Numbered from the stretch's first letter, positions 34,467-46,805 are shown. The stretch is 64,000 nt of DNA from Silene conica (GCA_029255685.2 CM055313.2:40132079-40196078); one strand, 5' to 3'. Program-made: numbers and translations. The notes: generated by a model not told the origin, from the letters alone.

Positions 34467-35057
34467 CGTATACAGCACCCACCATCGACGGCCAACTAGA
34501 GCCAAGGACGGCCTCAACACTACCCTTACATCATTAACATATGCCATAGATTAGACTCGCTAAATACAACAGAGGTGTTAAACATGAATACAAAACGAAT
34601 TATTAATAACAAGTACTACGGAAAAATAGAGAAAAGAAGGGAACATGTGAGCATACCTCCTTGCCCTAGCCAACGACTAGCCCTAAGATCCTCTGACCAC
34701 CGTGAAAATCCTGCTCTTGACAACTTAGATGTGGCGGCTGCTGATGTGTGAGTGTGTGAGAGTTGTTTTTAGGTCAGAAAAGGGAATAGGAGAGCATATA
34801 TAAGGCGGCAAGGAAAGGGTCTCTAACTTTCTGATTTTTAATTAGTGTAGCTCGTGTATGGATTGCTATAGGCACGAAACCCTAGGCCCAAAGTCATAGC
34901 CCACCGTGTGATAATCTAGCCCTTTACGCATCCCAAGACTCAAATAACGAACTTCCATACACGACCCAAGATACAACCACAAGGCACTTCGTTCACTAAT
35001 TAACTTACGTTCAAAGAGTATAAATTACTAACTTAGCATTAAAAATACGGAGTATTA
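34467..35057 (-). repeat. Chromovirus-like LTR M, isolated
   Basis: The right end GGAGTATTACA gives the sense start TGTAATACTCCG, close to the A' LTR start TGTAACATCCCG. To its right, TCTTCCCTCCTTAAAAG is the reverse complement of a polypurine tract and ACTTCGTCCCGAAGTTC resembles the sequence next to the A' 3' LTR. At the left, ACTCTGATACC (34456-34466) resembles a degraded tRNA-iMet PBS. The left edge is approximate. No gene is inside. Confidence 0.5.
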
Positions 35058-35172
35058 CAGTCTTCCCTCCTTAAAAGAACTTCGTCCCGAAGTTCACCAC
35101 CCCAAAGTTAACAAAACTGATCAGAACGCATGTAACAAACATAGAAAGTGATATCATATAACGTTAGGACGT
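35058..35172 (-). other. PPT and short internal remnant next to LTR M
   Basis: Sense CTTTTAAGGAGGGAAGAC followed by the LTR start. The remaining ~100 bp show no frame and run into the 3' part of fragment G. Confidence 0.45.
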
Positions 35173-35870
35173 AATAAAAGTATCTTAAACGGGAATTGCC
35201 ACACGATCGACCAGCAAGTACGGTCGGTCGACCAATCCCCAATTACCTTAAATTTCCAGTAGCTGATTTACGCGTACCTTTGGTCGGTCGACTAAGTTAC
35301 TGGCACAGGCGTTCTGTTTTTCTCTTTCTGCTCAAACTCAAGAATTTATGTTAGGAGTAAAAAGATCGAAAAAGAAACGACTAAACTAAGAAAAATGTAA
35401 ATTAAAGCTCGGGTTGCCTCCCGGTTAGCGCTGGTTTAAGAGGTCCCGCACGACCTTTTTACCTCATTGTGAACCATCCGATAATGGGTCAAAGTACAAG
35501 ACTTCAACCTTCCTATGAACTCGTTTGTTCCATGGACCTTGAACCTTGAACCTCTCACCGGATGAGGTTTCTAACTCAATTGACCCAAACTTTGAAACTG
35601 CCGTGATGGTGTAAGGTCCACTACACCAGGATTTCAGCTTACCAGGAAAAAAGACGGATACGAGCATTAAACAATAGAACCTTATCACCTACCTGAAAGT
35701 CACGCTTTATTATCCTCTTGTCATGCCAGCGTTTGGTTTTCCCCTTGTAAATTCTGGCATTATCATAGGCAAGCAACCTGAATTCTTCCAACTCGTTCAG
35801 CGGCGACAAACGTTTCTCACGAGAAATGTTAGGGTCTAGATTAAGATCACAAATGGCCCACCAATACTTG
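35173..35870 (-). pseudogene. Athila-like fragment G: end of integrase and 3' UTR
   Basis: From 35896 down to 35464 it encodes the integrase C-terminal part ([47 protein letters not shown]), matching the end of pol in H with a frameshift near 35650. Downstream (sense) lies the same GGTTGCCTCCCGG/GGTCCCGCACGACC block that follows pol in H, then three GGTCGGTCGAC-type motifs (about 35207-35296). The fragment continues at 48133 on the other side of H; ACTTG (35866-35870) is the TSD. Confidence 0.87.
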
Positions 35871-37174
35871 TGACACCCGTCGTTGAGGGGTGCCAAAGAT
35901 AAGATTTATAAAACCTCAGCTTAAACTCAGTTAGGATAAGTCAAGGGTCGAACCACAGAGAGACAGAGTAAATTGTGTTTGTAAATTTAAAGTCTATTGC
36001 AAGTAACCAAAAAAGGGGGGTTTGAATTGGGATTTTAACTAACAACTAAAGTGACAAAATAACAAGAAAATTTAAAATAAGATAAAGAGGGGATTAGGAA
36101 CTTTGGTTCCCCATGGTCAAGACAAGTCAATGAAAGGTAAGAATAACCAAATAACACAATCCTAAGGAACAAAGAATAAACCTTTAGGTCAATATTCTAC
36201 CCAATGCTTACGGTCTTAGGGTTCCTACAAAAGCACTAAACTTTCGTTCGAGGGCAATCCCAAAGTTGTTGTTAAACTAATCCTAATAATCTTTCAATCC
36301 CAAGGATTAGTTCACCAACAACAATGGGGGATTGGTAATTTAATCATCAAACTTATCAAAGTCAAGTCTTTACATGGTTCCCCTAATTCCTAATCACAAG
36401 AATTAGTTATGCATGTTTCTAATTGTAAAACTATCAATTACCAAGAACATTAAAGATGTGAACATAATCAAAGATGATAATAAAAGAGTAAACATGAAAT
36501 AAGAAAATAACAACAAGATGAATAACTAGATTAGATTAAACGAAAGATTAATTATCACAAACTTACAACTTGAATGGAAATCCTAAGAAGAAAGATGAAA
36601 GCTTGATAAAAATCCTCTAACAATGGAGGCTTCAAACATAGAGTACTTGGTAAAATTCCTAGGGTAGAAAATTGTTGAAAAACTACTTAACCTAATAGAA
36701 GAGTTTTGATCTCCTTAAATAAGAAATATTACAAGATTAGGAAATCAGAAAACAAAACGGAAATCCCCGAAACAGGGTCTGGTCGGTCGACCAGTTTTCT
36801 CGGTCGGTCGACCGGTTCTGCTGAAACGAACTTATTTCCTGCGAATTTGGGCTTCCGTGGAGAATTGGGCCTGATTACATATTCGACTTCAGTCGGTCGA
36901 CCTGATATCTCGGTCGGTCGACCGCTCCTCTTATTCTCAGTTTTGATCCAGCCCGATGATTGTACTTGAATGCACCATCCGAATTTATTGCTCCAAAAAC
37001 AGCTTCCTAAAGGCAAATAAGGCTTGGTTTTGCTTACTTACGCGTATTCCTGCATACAAAACACAGAAATACCAAAGTAGAAAAAATCGGAGAAAAAGCA
37101 ACCAGAAAGTCACGAAAGTGTAAGAAAATACGTGCCAAAAGAGTAAATAAAATGCATAAAATAGGCACGTATCA
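35871..37174 (-). repeat. 3' LTR of H (left copy)
   Basis: Plus-strand TGACACCCGTCG...GGCACGTATCA; sense start TGATACGTGCC. It carries two pairs of GGTCGGTCGACC motifs: 36781-36792 with 36802-36813, and 36891-36902 with 36912-36923. Confidence 0.95.
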
Positions 37175-38875
37175 AATTCCCCAAACCAAACCTTGCTTGT
37201 CCTCAAGCAAGCACTAAGACTCAAAAGAAAATAAAACTCCTAATGGAACGGACCTCATACTTTTCATAACCAAACACAACACTATGCTTAACCAATTTAA
37301 TGCATCCTTCAACTATGATCAAACACAATGTCAAGAGCAAAACGAATTAAACATGTTGGAAAAGCATGCTAAAATTTCGACCTTGCAAGACCCATTCTAA
37401 TTGGACTCTCGCGGTACGCTCGAGACACTCATGAAAGCAAAGGGCCAACAGTAAATGTGAAAGATAAGAAGATAAATAAAAGTAAGGACTCTCACCTATC
37501 TACGACCCGTAAGAACATGCCTGCAATCTAACATGAATAAAATCTCTACAACCGTACATATGCATTCCCACACTAAATAACCATGACACATGCCGAGGTA
37601 AATTTGGGATTGTGAGGCTAAAGGTAAGAAGGGGTAAAGATAAGTTATGGGAAGAGGGGTTAAACCGAGCTAACATCCGTCTATCCATACTATAAGATCA
37701 CTTCTTTTTGTTTGCTTTTTGATTTTTTTTTCTTTCATATATGCCAATATTCCACAATTTCTTCCAAATTCTTTTTCTCTTCTTTTTTTTTCTGAAAAAT
37801 CAGCCCATTCAATGGTCCTGGTCGACCGACCGAGGGGACTGGTCGACCGACCAGCCTTGAAAACAGGCTGCTCTGTTTTTTTTTCCGTTTTCTGTGTTTT
37901 TCTTTTTCTCTTTTTTTTTTTTCTTTTTCATCATTCTCCCAAAATCAAAATTCACCGATGAAGCATAAACCAAAGGATGGCAAGGAAAACAGTCCCATTA
38001 CTAAATTACTAGCTCGGCTAGGGTAAGCAAGTTTTAGAATGTAGCAAATGGGTAAAAGAGTTCAATTTGGCTATGTGAGGATAATGGGAATAAAGAGAAA
38101 GGGGGACCTCTACCACATGTGTCAACAAACCACAAAACCGAATGCATACAGGTATTAAGAAGACAAAATTCATGTTTATGCAAATTGATGTAACATGCCT
38201 CAAGAGGAGAAACTACTCACAACCTACATGAAATCGGTCATGGATGTCACCGATTTATTAAGCTCTAATCCTTAGAATATGTAGTAGTTTGCCAAAAAGG
38301 GAGTCAAGTCTAATAATTTAGCATGAAATCAACAAAAACTCGTAGATAATGCAAAAGACTAGCTTGAAAATTTTTGAAAAATGCAAGGCAAAGCAATATG
38401 TGATATGTGAGGCATAACTAGTATTTATCCGTTCCGACTCGACCTAAGAACTAAAGACAGAGAAGAATGCCCGACAGGGAAGGGCACGCGACAAGAGAGG
38501 ATGAAAACAAGAAAAACACCTAAAGGTATGAAAAACAAAAGACACAAAAACAATTGCATACTCACAAAGGAGTATGCAAACACCCTCCCCAAACCAAAAC
38601 GCACAATGCCCCCATTGTGCTCATCAGCATACAACCACAGCATAGGGATGGGGGTAGGCGGAAAAGAAGCAAACAAAGAAAAGAAAAGGAAAAAGACTAA
38701 AAATTACAAACAGAGTCTATGGAGGAAGGAGGGAAAAACTGGAAATCTAAAGGGGAAAATTGGAAATCTAAGGAGGGAAAACACTTACAAAGTAAATGTG
38801 GACCTCCCCAAACCGAACCAATCAATAGGGGCCTCCCCAAACCGAACCCCAAAGAGGGTAAGGTTAAGCATGTCC
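37175..38875 (-). other. PPT and 3' non-coding region of H
   Basis: GGTTTGGGGAATT (sense) at 37175-37187 is the PPT. The remaining 1.7 kb between the env-position ORF and the LTR has no convincing gene. It contains a pair of the palindromes at 37820-37831 and 37841-37852 within a T-rich stretch, and purine-rich sequence at 38500-38800. Confidence 0.75.
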
Positions 38876-40306
38876 CTATCCCGCTGAGTCGTAGAATGGC
38901 TCAGCGTTCTCCTCACCATCTCCCTCATCGCCATCCTCCTCAGACCCTACTCCTGTTCCTGAGGCAGAGCCTGAAGCTTCACCATGGTCACGACCGCCTG
39001 CGAGAGGTGTGTACCAGGTGGGGTGAGTCCACGGGCCGGTTGGGAGCCTACCTTGTGTGGCATACTCCCTGTAAACCGGGTATTGGAAGAGACTATCGTC
39101 CAACCGTTTTTGGCTGAACTGCGTGCAAAGACTCGCCAGCATTTGTGGCATAGATCTGTCATCAACAAAAGGAGGAACATAAACATTAGGAGGAGCAGTA
39201 AAATCAGATGGGTACCCTGTCCCAGGTGTGGCATGGTGGCCACCGGGAGCAGGAGCCCTGGAACCTCTAGAAGCGCCTCCCCTAAGCGGGAGGCGGTAAG
39301 ACGGGAGTAGTGGTCGGGGCTCCCCTATAACAATAGAAAGGGGGTACATAGGGGGAGCCATAGTGATGGGGATGCGGTCAGTGAGATAGGTGTCTATTTT
39401 CCAAACACCTCTACTGTTTACCCAACGCACAGACCTGACATAATCCATGTCCATGTATCGGGATAGAGGGGTGACCGCATCCTCATAGCGAGGGAACTGG
39501 GGTACAAAATAGCGGGCTAATCGGGTGACTAGCCCACCACAGACAATAGTGGTCAAAGAAGTTCCCTCACCGACTGACACAAAATGAGAAGCGACCAAAT
39601 GAGCAGTGTTATAAGACTGCTGACCCGTACGTCCGATGTTAAGATAACCGGACAAAAGAGAGAGCTCAATGTTGTTAACATTTTGAGACTCTTTGCGGCC
39701 GAAAACAGTGTTGGCCAACAGACGCAAAAAATAACGGGGGGTGGGAAGGTGGACGGTACTGTTTTTCTTCTTCACATCGTTGGAGTCAGAAATACAGGAC
39801 CACATATCAGAATACGACCCCGTGGGGTCATCAGTAAGACCCTCAGAAGACAGACCCAAAATTTGAGCAAATTGGGTTAAAGTTAAAGCATAAGTTTCAT
39901 TGAACATGTGAAAAGAGATACAAAAACTATCATAGCCGGGGTGAAGAGCCCCTAAATCAAAGGTAAAGGAGGAGAAAAACTCAAGAGTAAGAAGGCGGTA
40001 GGTGATCTCGTCCATAGAGACAAGGCCTGCAAACCCGGTCCCAATGAGCATAGCAACCACCTCATCATGGCACCCCAATGCATGCAGAGCTGAAATACAA
40101 AGGAAACGGGTTGCCACTACCGCGCAATGAGCGCTCAGATGGAGGAAACGGGCCTTCTGGGCCGGAGAGATGAAAGTGATCTGCGGATAGTCCGGTAGAC
40201 TATCCGTGTCCTGAACTGCTAGACCCCGAGACCTAGAGACACGTCCTCTAGAAGTGCTTGCACCCGTGGTGCGTGCGCGCTTCCCTCCTTGATCGCGGCT
40301 AGACAT
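38876..40306 (-). CDS. Athila-type ORF in the env position of H
   Basis: 476 residues from the ATG at 40306 (MSSRDQGGKRARTTGASTS) to 38876. The longer frame back to 40525 begins with unrelated hydrophobic sequence that overlaps the palindrome-rich spacer, so I prefer the inner ATG. Just upstream (sense) TTTGCAG at ~40314-40320 is a good 3' splice acceptor; env-like ORFs of Athila and Calypso are known to be expressed by splicing. A basic N-terminus is followed by a folded central region (~30-330; YDSFCISFHMFNETYALTL, YLNIGRTGQQSYNTAHLV, RYFVPQFPRYEDAVTPLS) of the type found in ATHILA ORF-1 proteins, and an acidic, glycine-rich tail (EEDGDEGDGEEN). I see neither a signal peptide nor a transmembrane helix, so an envelope role is doubtful. 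Function unknown. Confidence 0.8.
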   Translation of the reverse strand: MSSRDQGGKRARTTGASTSRGRVSRSRGLAVQDTDSLPDYPQITFISPAQKARFLHLSAHCAVVATRFLCISALHALGCHDEVVAMLIGTGFAGLVSMDEITYRLLTLEFFSSFTFDLGALHPGYDSFCISFHMFNETYALTLTQFAQILGLSSEGLTDDPTGSYSDMWSCISDSNDVKKKNSTVHLPTPRYFLRLLANTVFGRKESQNVNNIELSLLSGYLNIGRTGQQSYNTAHLVASHFVSVGEGTSLTTIVCGGLVTRLARYFVPQFPRYEDAVTPLSRYMDMDYVRSVRWVNSRGVWKIDTYLTDRIPITMAPPMYPLSIVIGEPRPLLPSYRLPLRGGASRGSRAPAPGGHHATPGTGYPSDFTAPPNVYVPPFVDDRSMPQMLASLCTQFSQKRLDDSLFQYPVYREYATQGRLPTGPWTHPTWYTPLAGGRDHGEASGSASGTGVGSEEDGDEGDGEENAEPFYDSAG

Positions 40307-41516
40307 CGTAAAGCTGCAAAGTTCAATTAAAAATATAAGTCTTATGAGCATAAGAAGACATTGCTTAAACAAAATAAGCCACGAAAAATTGCAAAACAGA
40401 AAAAAAAAAAATTTTTTCAGTTCTGGTCGGCCGACCAGAGTAGCCAGTCGGTCGACCATTTTTTCAAAACGGTCTGTATTTTTCTGCTGCAATGAGAAAT
40501 CAGAAACTGAGAAAATCATGAACAATGCAGGTATGGTCGGTCGACCGTAATTACAGGTCGGTCGACCAGATTACGAGAAAAATCAGAAACTGTTCAACAA
40601 TTAAACTCAGGAAAACGCGACTTTGGTCGGCCGACCTCATTTTCCGGTCGGTCGACCGACCTTTGTCAGAAACGAAACCCAGATCTGCAAAATTTAAAAA
40701 CCCAGAAATTCAAATTTTGGTCGGCCGACCTCCGATTGCGGTCGACCGACCGTAACAGTGATGGCGTCGGGTTTGAATTTCGCGCGGAAAAAGGCATAAA
40801 AATTGCAAGGAAGAATTAAACTATCCTAATTAGCACAGAATCACCCAAAATTTTCAGATCTAAGTATATAAACTCAAGAAGAAGGGAAAAACTAACATAA
40901 AAACACATAAACAAGCATGAAACGGAATGAAGAGCAAAATTAAACTTTAAAAAGATAAACTCATACTACCTAAAACGAAAATAAGAAGGTAAAAACTAAA
41001 AAGAAAGAAAGAAAATGGAGGAAACACATACCTTGAAGATGGAAGCTAAAAAGAAAGTAAGTAAAATGGTGGAGGAGGAAGAAGGGTGAATAGTTTTTTT
41101 TTTAGGGTTTTATGAAAGAGAGGGAATGCTGGTGGAAATGGTAGGTCAAAGCAATAATTTTATGTTCAAAACACAACAAACCCATGACATTGATTCTGAA
41201 AAAATAAAACCGTGAAAAAAATCGTGGTCGGTCGACCACTGTACTTTTACCTGCTCTGCGATTTTACTTACTGTGTCAGAAAAAATTCAAAAAGTTGTCA
41301 GTCTGGTCGGTCGACCAGAAAATCTGGTCGGTCGACCACTGTACTGATTAACACCGAATTTTTTTTTTTCTTTTTCTGCAGTGATTTCAATTTCCATCTG
41401 AGGATAAAACGAAAAATAAAAAGGAAAAACGTAAATTAAAACTAAAGCACGGGTTGCCTCCCGTGTAGCGCTGGTTTAAGAGGTCCCGCACGACCTTTTA
41501 CCTTCTAAGGAGCATC
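40307..41516 (-). other. Spacer between pol and the env-position ORF of H
   Basis: No gene. It contains eleven GGTCGGTCGACC or GGTCGGCCGACC-type palindromes in pairs: 40424/40447, 40535/40556, 40625/40646, 40719/40739, 41226 (single) and 41305/41326. The pol-proximal block GGTTGCCTCCCGTGTAGCGC, also present in G, lies at 41453-41472. Confidence 0.8.
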
Positions 41517-44500
41517 CTAAAAAGGGTCAAAGTAAGAAACTTCGACTTTTCCGACATACTCATTTTCTCCTCGGAAGTGCTTCACATATTGGCCATTGAC
41601 TTTGAACCTCTCACCAGATGAGGTTTCTAATTCGATTGACCCGAATTTTGAGACAGCTGTGACGGTGTAGGGTCCGCTCCACCTGGATTTCAGTTTACCA
41701 GGAAAAAGACGAATACGAGCATTAAAAAGCAGTACCCTATCACCTACCTGAAAATCACGTCTAATGATTCTCTTGTCATGCCAGCGCTTTGTTTTCTCCT
41801 TATAAATCCTGGCATTGTCATAGGATAACAACCTGAATTCTTCTAACTCGTTGAGCTGCAATAAACGTTTCTCACGGGAAAGATTAGGGTCTAAATTAAG
41901 ATCACATATAGCCCACCAAGATTTACGTTCTAACTCAACTGGTAAATGACAAGTTTTACCATAAATCAATCTGAATGGTGACATTCCTATTGGAGTTTTG
42001 AACGCGGTTCTATAGGCCCATAAAACATCATCAAGTTTTAGGCTCCAATCTTTCCTAGACTTAGAAACTACCTTGGCTAGGGTCTCCTTGAGTTCTCTAT
42101 TAGAGATCTCAACTTGACCACTAGTCTGAGGGTGATAAGCTAAACCCCTACGATGTTGGACACCGAATTTGTTTAACAAGTCACCTAGGCGTTTCTCCTT
42201 AAAATGCATACCTCCATCACTTATGACAACCCTAGGGACACCAAAACGAGGAAATATGATTTTTTTAAACATCTTAATGACAGCTTTTGTATCACAATGG
42301 GGAGTAGCAATGGCTTCTACCCACTTAGACACATAATCAACAGCTACAAGAATATACCTGTTACCTTGACTACTGGGAAAAGGTCCTTGATAATCAATGC
42401 CCCAAACATCAAAAATTTCTACCTCTAAAATACCTACTTGTGGCATCTCATGTCTTTTTGAGACATTCCCAGTCCTTTGACAGGCATCACAGTTACCTAC
42501 AAAATTTCTACAGTCAGCATGTAAAGTAGGCCAATAGAAACCAGACTGCAATACCTTGGCCACGGTCCTAGATGGACCGTGGTGACCACCATATGCGGAA
42601 GAGTGACATGCTTCCAGAATGTCCTTCACCTCCCATTGGGGGACGCATCTCCGGATAAGTCCATCTCCGCATTCTTTAAAAACATAAGGGTCATCCCAAA
42701 AATACTGTTTCGCATCGAACATAAATCTCTTCTTTTGTTGCCAAGACAACTCAGGAGGGATTTTACCTGTAACAGCAAAATTAGCAAAATCAGCATACCA
42801 AGGAGGGGGATAAGAACCTGAACTATTAATGATAAATAAACTTTCATCAGGAAACGAATCATCAATAGGTAAAGAATCTTCCCCATAAGTCAGCTGCAGG
42901 CGAGATAAATGGTCAGCTACCACGTTTTCCGCGCCTTTCTTGTCCCTGATCTCAATGTCAAACTCTTGGAGAAGGAGGATCCACCTTAAAAGTCTTGGCT
43001 TTGAATCCTTCTTTTGAAAAAGACTTTTTAAAGCTGCATGGTCAGTATAAACAATTACCTTATTACCTACTAAATATGATCTAAATTTTTCTAAGGCAAA
43101 TATGACGGCTAGCATCTCCTTCTCTGTGGTGAAATAGTTGACTTGAGTCTCATCCAAGGTGCGGCTCGCATAGTATATAGCATTGAGAGCCTTGTTCTTC
43201 CTTTGACCAAGCACAGCACCCAGAGCATAATCACTAGCATCGCACATGATCTCGAATGGGAGATCCCAATCTGGCGGCTGGATGATTGGTGCTGAGATCA
43301 AAGCTTCCTTCAACCTGTTAAAAGCTGAAAGGCACTCATCAGAAAAATCAAAAACGGCATCTTTAAGAAGCAATTGTGTAAGTGGTTTAGCAATTTTAGA
43401 GAAGTCCTTAATGAAACGCCTGTAAAAACCTGCGTGCCCTAAGAAACTTCTCACCCCTTTGACATTGATAGGAGGGGGTAATTGCTCAATCACTTGCACC
43501 TTTGCTTTATCAACATGTATACCTTTGTCTGAAATTAGATGCCCTAAAACTACCCCTTCAGTAACCATGAAATGACACTTCTCCCAGTTTAAGACAAGGT
43601 TTACATCAATACATCGCTGCAAGACTTTATCAAGATTAGCTAAGCATTGATCAAAAGCATTACCATAAACAGAGAAATCATCCATAAATACTTCCATAAT
43701 GTTTTCTATAAAGTCTGAAAAAATACCCATCATACACCTTTGAAAAGTAGCAGGAGCATTGCATAACCCAAAAGGCATCCTGCGATAAGCAAAAACACCC
43801 TGTGGACATGTAAAAGTAGTCTTACTCTGATCATCAGGATGGATGGGAATCTGGAAGAAACCTGAATAACCGTCTAGAAAACAGAAGAATTTATTAGAAG
43901 CCAATCTTTCAGTCATTTGGTCAACAAAAGGAAGGGGGAAATGGTCTTTCTTGGTGGCGGCATTTAACTGTCTATAATCAATGCACATCCGCCACCCAGT
44001 CACAACTCTAGTTGGTAGTAACTCATTTTTATCATTTTTAACCACTGTGGTCCCTCCTTTCTTAGGAACCACCTGAACTGGGCTAACCCACTTAGAGTTG
44101 CCAACTGGATAAATAATACCTGCATCAAGAAGCTTCATAACCTCAGCCATAACTACATCCTGCATCTTAGGGTTCAGTTTACGTTGTCCCTGTCTATAGG
44201 GCTTATGCCCTTCCTCTAAATCTATTCTGTGCATACAAACATCAGGGCTTATGCCCTTAATATCATCCAAAGAATAACCTAGAGCTTTTCTATTCTTTTT
44301 AAGAACAGTCATTAAGGCAGAAAGTTGGTCAGGGCTAAGTTTAGAGCTAACAATTGCAGGGTATTGCTCAGTATCATCTAGAAAAACATACTTAAGATTA
44401 GGAGGAAGTGGCTTACGCTCTGGTGCTTTTACCTCAACTGCCTGAACAGAATTAGCATCTATAGAATAACACATGTTTACCAGGCTTGTATTGGCTAGGC

Positions 44501-45773
44501 TCATGAGCTTCTCATTCTCTTCTTTAGTGAGCTCATATTCCTCTTCCTCTTCTTCTATCAAATCCAGCTTTTCAGCATCCTCAGCTGGAGTACCTGCATA
44601 CTTATCCAAAACCGTCAGATCATCTAAGGGATCCTTGGTCAAGGATTCCCTCCAATTAAGGATAACATTCCTGTCTACAATATCGATGGAACAACAAGTA
44701 TCATCAGTAGGAATAGTTGCCTTATGGGCAAGACTAAACTCGATAGTGTCATCCCCAATCTCTAGAGTAATGGTCCCGCGTTTGACATCTATTACAGCCC
44801 CAGCTGTGTGTAAAAAAGGTCTACCTAAAATAATAGGTATTCGACTATCTTCAGCAATGTCTAAAACAACGAAATCCACAGGAATAAAGAACTTTCCCAC
44901 TTTTACTGGGACATCCTCCAAGACCCCTAGTGGTCTTTGGGTTGATCTATCAGCCATCTGTACAGTAATATTGGTGACCTTAAGTCTACCTAAACCAAGT
45001 CTTTCACATACAGAATAAGGTATGACACTGACACTAGCCCCTAGATCACAGAGGGCTTTCCCTATTAAATGATTACCTATGGTACAAGGGATGGAAAAAC
45101 TACCTGGGTCTTTCAACTTGGGTGTTATATTATTTTGTGAAAGAACATAACATTCTTCCACAAAAGCAACAGCACCGTCGTCCTGAAAATTCCTCTTACG
45201 ACTTAAAATATCTTTCATGAATTTAGCATAAGAAGGTACCTGGGTAATCAAGTCAGTGAAAGGGATGGTTACCTCAAGGTTCTTCACCATCTCTAAGAAC
45301 TTACCAAATTTCTTATCTTCCTTTGAATTTTTCAGTCTTTCAGGATAAGGAATGGTGACTTTAGCCATAGGATCAGTAACCTTTGGCTTTTTCAGCTGTA
45401 AAATTTCAGCAAGGCTTTGAACGAGGGAAGGGTCCAGCGATTCCGGAGTCGAAACGGCACTTTGCTCAGAAACGTCGGTCGGTCGACCAGTAAAGTCGGT
45501 CGGTCGACCAGAGTCTGCAAAATCCGATTTTTTTTCTTTTTCAGGATCTGATCTCGCGTCAGGAACAGTGGTCGGTCGACTGACAGAAGTGGTCGGTCGA
45601 CCTCCTGTTCTTTTGACGGGATCGGATTCTTGACTTGGAATTTCGGCTGGATCATCCTCTCGAGTTGAATCTTCAGAAACACGGCCACTCCTTAGATTTA
45701 TGGCATTCAGCGTCTCCATGGGTCCCTCAAAACAAGGTGGAGGGCTTTTTCTTTGGTTGGCTATGTTTATCAA
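41517..45773 (-). CDS. Pol polyprotein of H (PR, RT, RNase H, integrase)
   Basis: 1418 residues. Approximate order: gag C-terminal linker with two GRPT pairs (60-105; encoded by GGTCGGTCGACC palindromes); aspartic protease ([11 protein letters not shown], ~246; [10 protein letters not shown]); RT ([29 protein letters not shown] ~697); RNase H ([22 protein letters not shown]); H2C2 finger ([17 protein letters not shown]); integrase with D in WGIDYQGP (~1125), D in VISDGG (~1186) and E in SGQVEIS (~1221); then a basic C-terminus with [11 protein letters not shown]. All catalytic motifs are intact, so enzymes could be active if gag-pol is joined. No chromodomain is seen, as expected for Athila. 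The first ATG ([10 protein letters not shown]) is only where the frame opens after a one-base shift; the natural product probably starts with gag. Confidence 0.95.
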   Translation of the reverse strand: MINIANQRKSPPPCFEGPMETLNAINLRSGRVSEDSTREDDPAEIPSQESDPVKRTGGRPTTSVSRPTTVPDARSDPEKEKKSDFADSGRPTDFTGRPTDVSEQSAVSTPESLDPSLVQSLAEILQLKKPKVTDPMAKVTIPYPERLKNSKEDKKFGKFLEMVKNLEVTIPFTDLITQVPSYAKFMKDILSRKRNFQDDGAVAFVEECYVLSQNNITPKLKDPGSFSIPCTIGNHLIGKALCDLGASVSVIPYSVCERLGLGRLKVTNITVQMADRSTQRPLGVLEDVPVKVGKFFIPVDFVVLDIAEDSRIPIILGRPFLHTAGAVIDVKRGTITLEIGDDTIEFSLAHKATIPTDDTCCSIDIVDRNVILNWRESLTKDPLDDLTVLDKYAGTPAEDAEKLDLIEEEEEEYELTKEENEKLMSLANTSLVNMCYSIDANSVQAVEVKAPERKPLPPNLKYVFLDDTEQYPAIVSSKLSPDQLSALMTVLKKNRKALGYSLDDIKGISPDVCMHRIDLEEGHKPYRQGQRKLNPKMQDVVMAEVMKLLDAGIIYPVGNSKWVSPVQVVPKKGGTTVVKNDKNELLPTRVVTGWRMCIDYRQLNAATKKDHFPLPFVDQMTERLASNKFFCFLDGYSGFFQIPIHPDDQSKTTFTCPQGVFAYRRMPFGLCNAPATFQRCMMGIFSDFIENIMEVFMDDFSVYGNAFDQCLANLDKVLQRCIDVNLVLNWEKCHFMVTEGVVLGHLISDKGIHVDKAKVQVIEQLPPPINVKGVRSFLGHAGFYRRFIKDFSKIAKPLTQLLLKDAVFDFSDECLSAFNRLKEALISAPIIQPPDWDLPFEIMCDASDYALGAVLGQRKNKALNAIYYASRTLDETQVNYFTTEKEMLAVIFALEKFRSYLVGNKVIVYTDHAALKSLFQKKDSKPRLLRWILLLQEFDIEIRDKKGAENVVADHLSRLQLTYGEDSLPIDDSFPDESLFIINSSGSYPPPWYADFANFAVTGKIPPELSWQQKKRFMFDAKQYFWDDPYVFKECGDGLIRRCVPQWEVKDILEACHSSAYGGHHGPSRTVAKVLQSGFYWPTLHADCRNFVGNCDACQRTGNVSKRHEMPQVGILEVEIFDVWGIDYQGPFPSSQGNRYILVAVDYVSKWVEAIATPHCDTKAVIKMFKKIIFPRFGVPRVVISDGGMHFKEKRLGDLLNKFGVQHRRGLAYHPQTSGQVEISNRELKETLAKVVSKSRKDWSLKLDDVLWAYRTAFKTPIGMSPFRLIYGKTCHLPVELERKSWWAICDLNLDPNLSREKRLLQLNELEEFRLLSYDNARIYKEKTKRWHDKRIIRRDFQVGDRVLLFNARIRLFPGKLKSRWSGPYTVTAVSKFGSIELETSSGERFKVNGQYVKHFRGENEYVGKVEVSYFDPF

Positions 45774-45843
45774 GTGTTCCTCAAAAATCTTCGTGGAAGT
45801 GCAGTGAGCCTCATTTATCTTAAAAACTGCCTTGGTTAAGGCA

Positions 45844-46680
45844 TTAACAAGGGCTCTTTAATTCCTCAATTTCTCTCGTGTTGTCGACCGTAGCAACTAG
45901 GTTCGCACTTTCAAGCTTTAGCTGGGTTGCTTCAAGCTTTTCAAAACGGGCTTCAACTGTTGTCTCAAGAGCCATCACTCTATTCATCTCTACATTCAGC
46001 CTTCTTGAATTCCCACGTGAACCTTTAAAAGTAGCCTTATGCGCCGCCATGTCTTCAATGGTTTGCCAACCCTTCATATGACCGGTGTTGTTCTGGAATC
46101 TTCCATTGGCGGCCACATCAAGAATCATCTTATAGTCATCGTAAAGAGAGTTGTAAAAGCAGTTACACAGGTCCCATTGTGGAAGGTTATGGTGAGGGAT
46201 GGAACGGACCAATTTCTTGAATCGATCCCATGCTTCACAAAATCCTTCATCAGGCCCCTGCTGAAAGTTACGGATTTGGTTTCTCAAGTCCTCAGCTTTT
46301 GCAAGAGGGAAGTATTTCTTGTAAAAAGCCAAGGCCAAGGTGGTCCAATCTGTAATTCCTTCACTTGTCTTTTTAAGGTCCCGGTACCATTCTTGCGCGT
46401 CTCCTTTTAAGGAGAATAAGAACAGAGTTGGCAGCACCTCATCTCTAGTTACCCCTTCAGGTAGGGGTATGAAACAACAATAATCTGTGAAGGTTGTAAC
46501 GTGCTTTATTGGATCTTCATCAGGTAGACCAGAAAATCGACTCTGCTCCACCAAGTTAATATGAGTCGGGCGGAGTTCAAAGGAGCCAGTGGTGGGTTTA
46601 GGCAAGGCGAATCCTTTCGGTAAATCTTTAGGCTTCGGCTGTAGGTAGCTATAAATGGAGTCCATAAAGAGAGTACTCAA
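45844..46680 (-). CDS. Gag of H (Retrotrans_gag)
   Basis: 278 residues from [17 protein letters not shown]. The capsid domain spans ~60-165 ([61 protein letters not shown]). A coiled-coil-like stretch follows ([20 protein letters not shown]). There is no CCHC knuckle. The frame ends ELKSPC at 45844. In the next frame the sequence reads [17 protein letters not shown] and runs straight into pol, so one extra base at ~45858 splits what is usually a single gag-pol frame. A programmed shift is possible, but no slippery heptamer is obvious. Confidence 0.9.
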   Translation of the reverse strand: MSTLFMDSIYSYLQPKPKDLPKGFALPKPTTGSFELRPTHINLVEQSRFSGLPDEDPIKHVTTFTDYCCFIPLPEGVTRDEVLPTLFLFSLKGDAQEWYRDLKKTSEGITDWTTLALAFYKKYFPLAKAEDLRNQIRNFQQGPDEGFCEAWDRFKKLVRSIPHHNLPQWDLCNCFYNSLYDDYKMILDVAANGRFQNNTGHMKGWQTIEDMAAHKATFKGSRGNSRRLNVEMNRVMALETTVEARFEKLEATQLKLESANLVATVDNTREIEELKSPC

Positions 46681-46805
46681 GCCTTCCTCTCAAAAACCTG
46701 TCTTCTAAATAGCACTAGAAGAAAAGGTAAGAACGATCTTAAGGAACCTAAGTTCCTTAAGACAAGAAAAATAAACTAAAAATTAACAAACAGAATTATA
46801 CCGTC

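Noticed and set aside
40307..40525. N-terminal extension of the env-position ORF, hydrophobic and possibly a signal or membrane anchor
   Set aside because: The extension is the palindrome-rich spacer plus a T-run read as Phe/Leu, it lies upstream of a good splice acceptor, and the family-like N-terminus starts at MSSRDQGG.
44473..45018. 181-residue plus-strand frame
   Set aside because: It is antisense to the protease region of pol in H, whose domain content is unambiguous.
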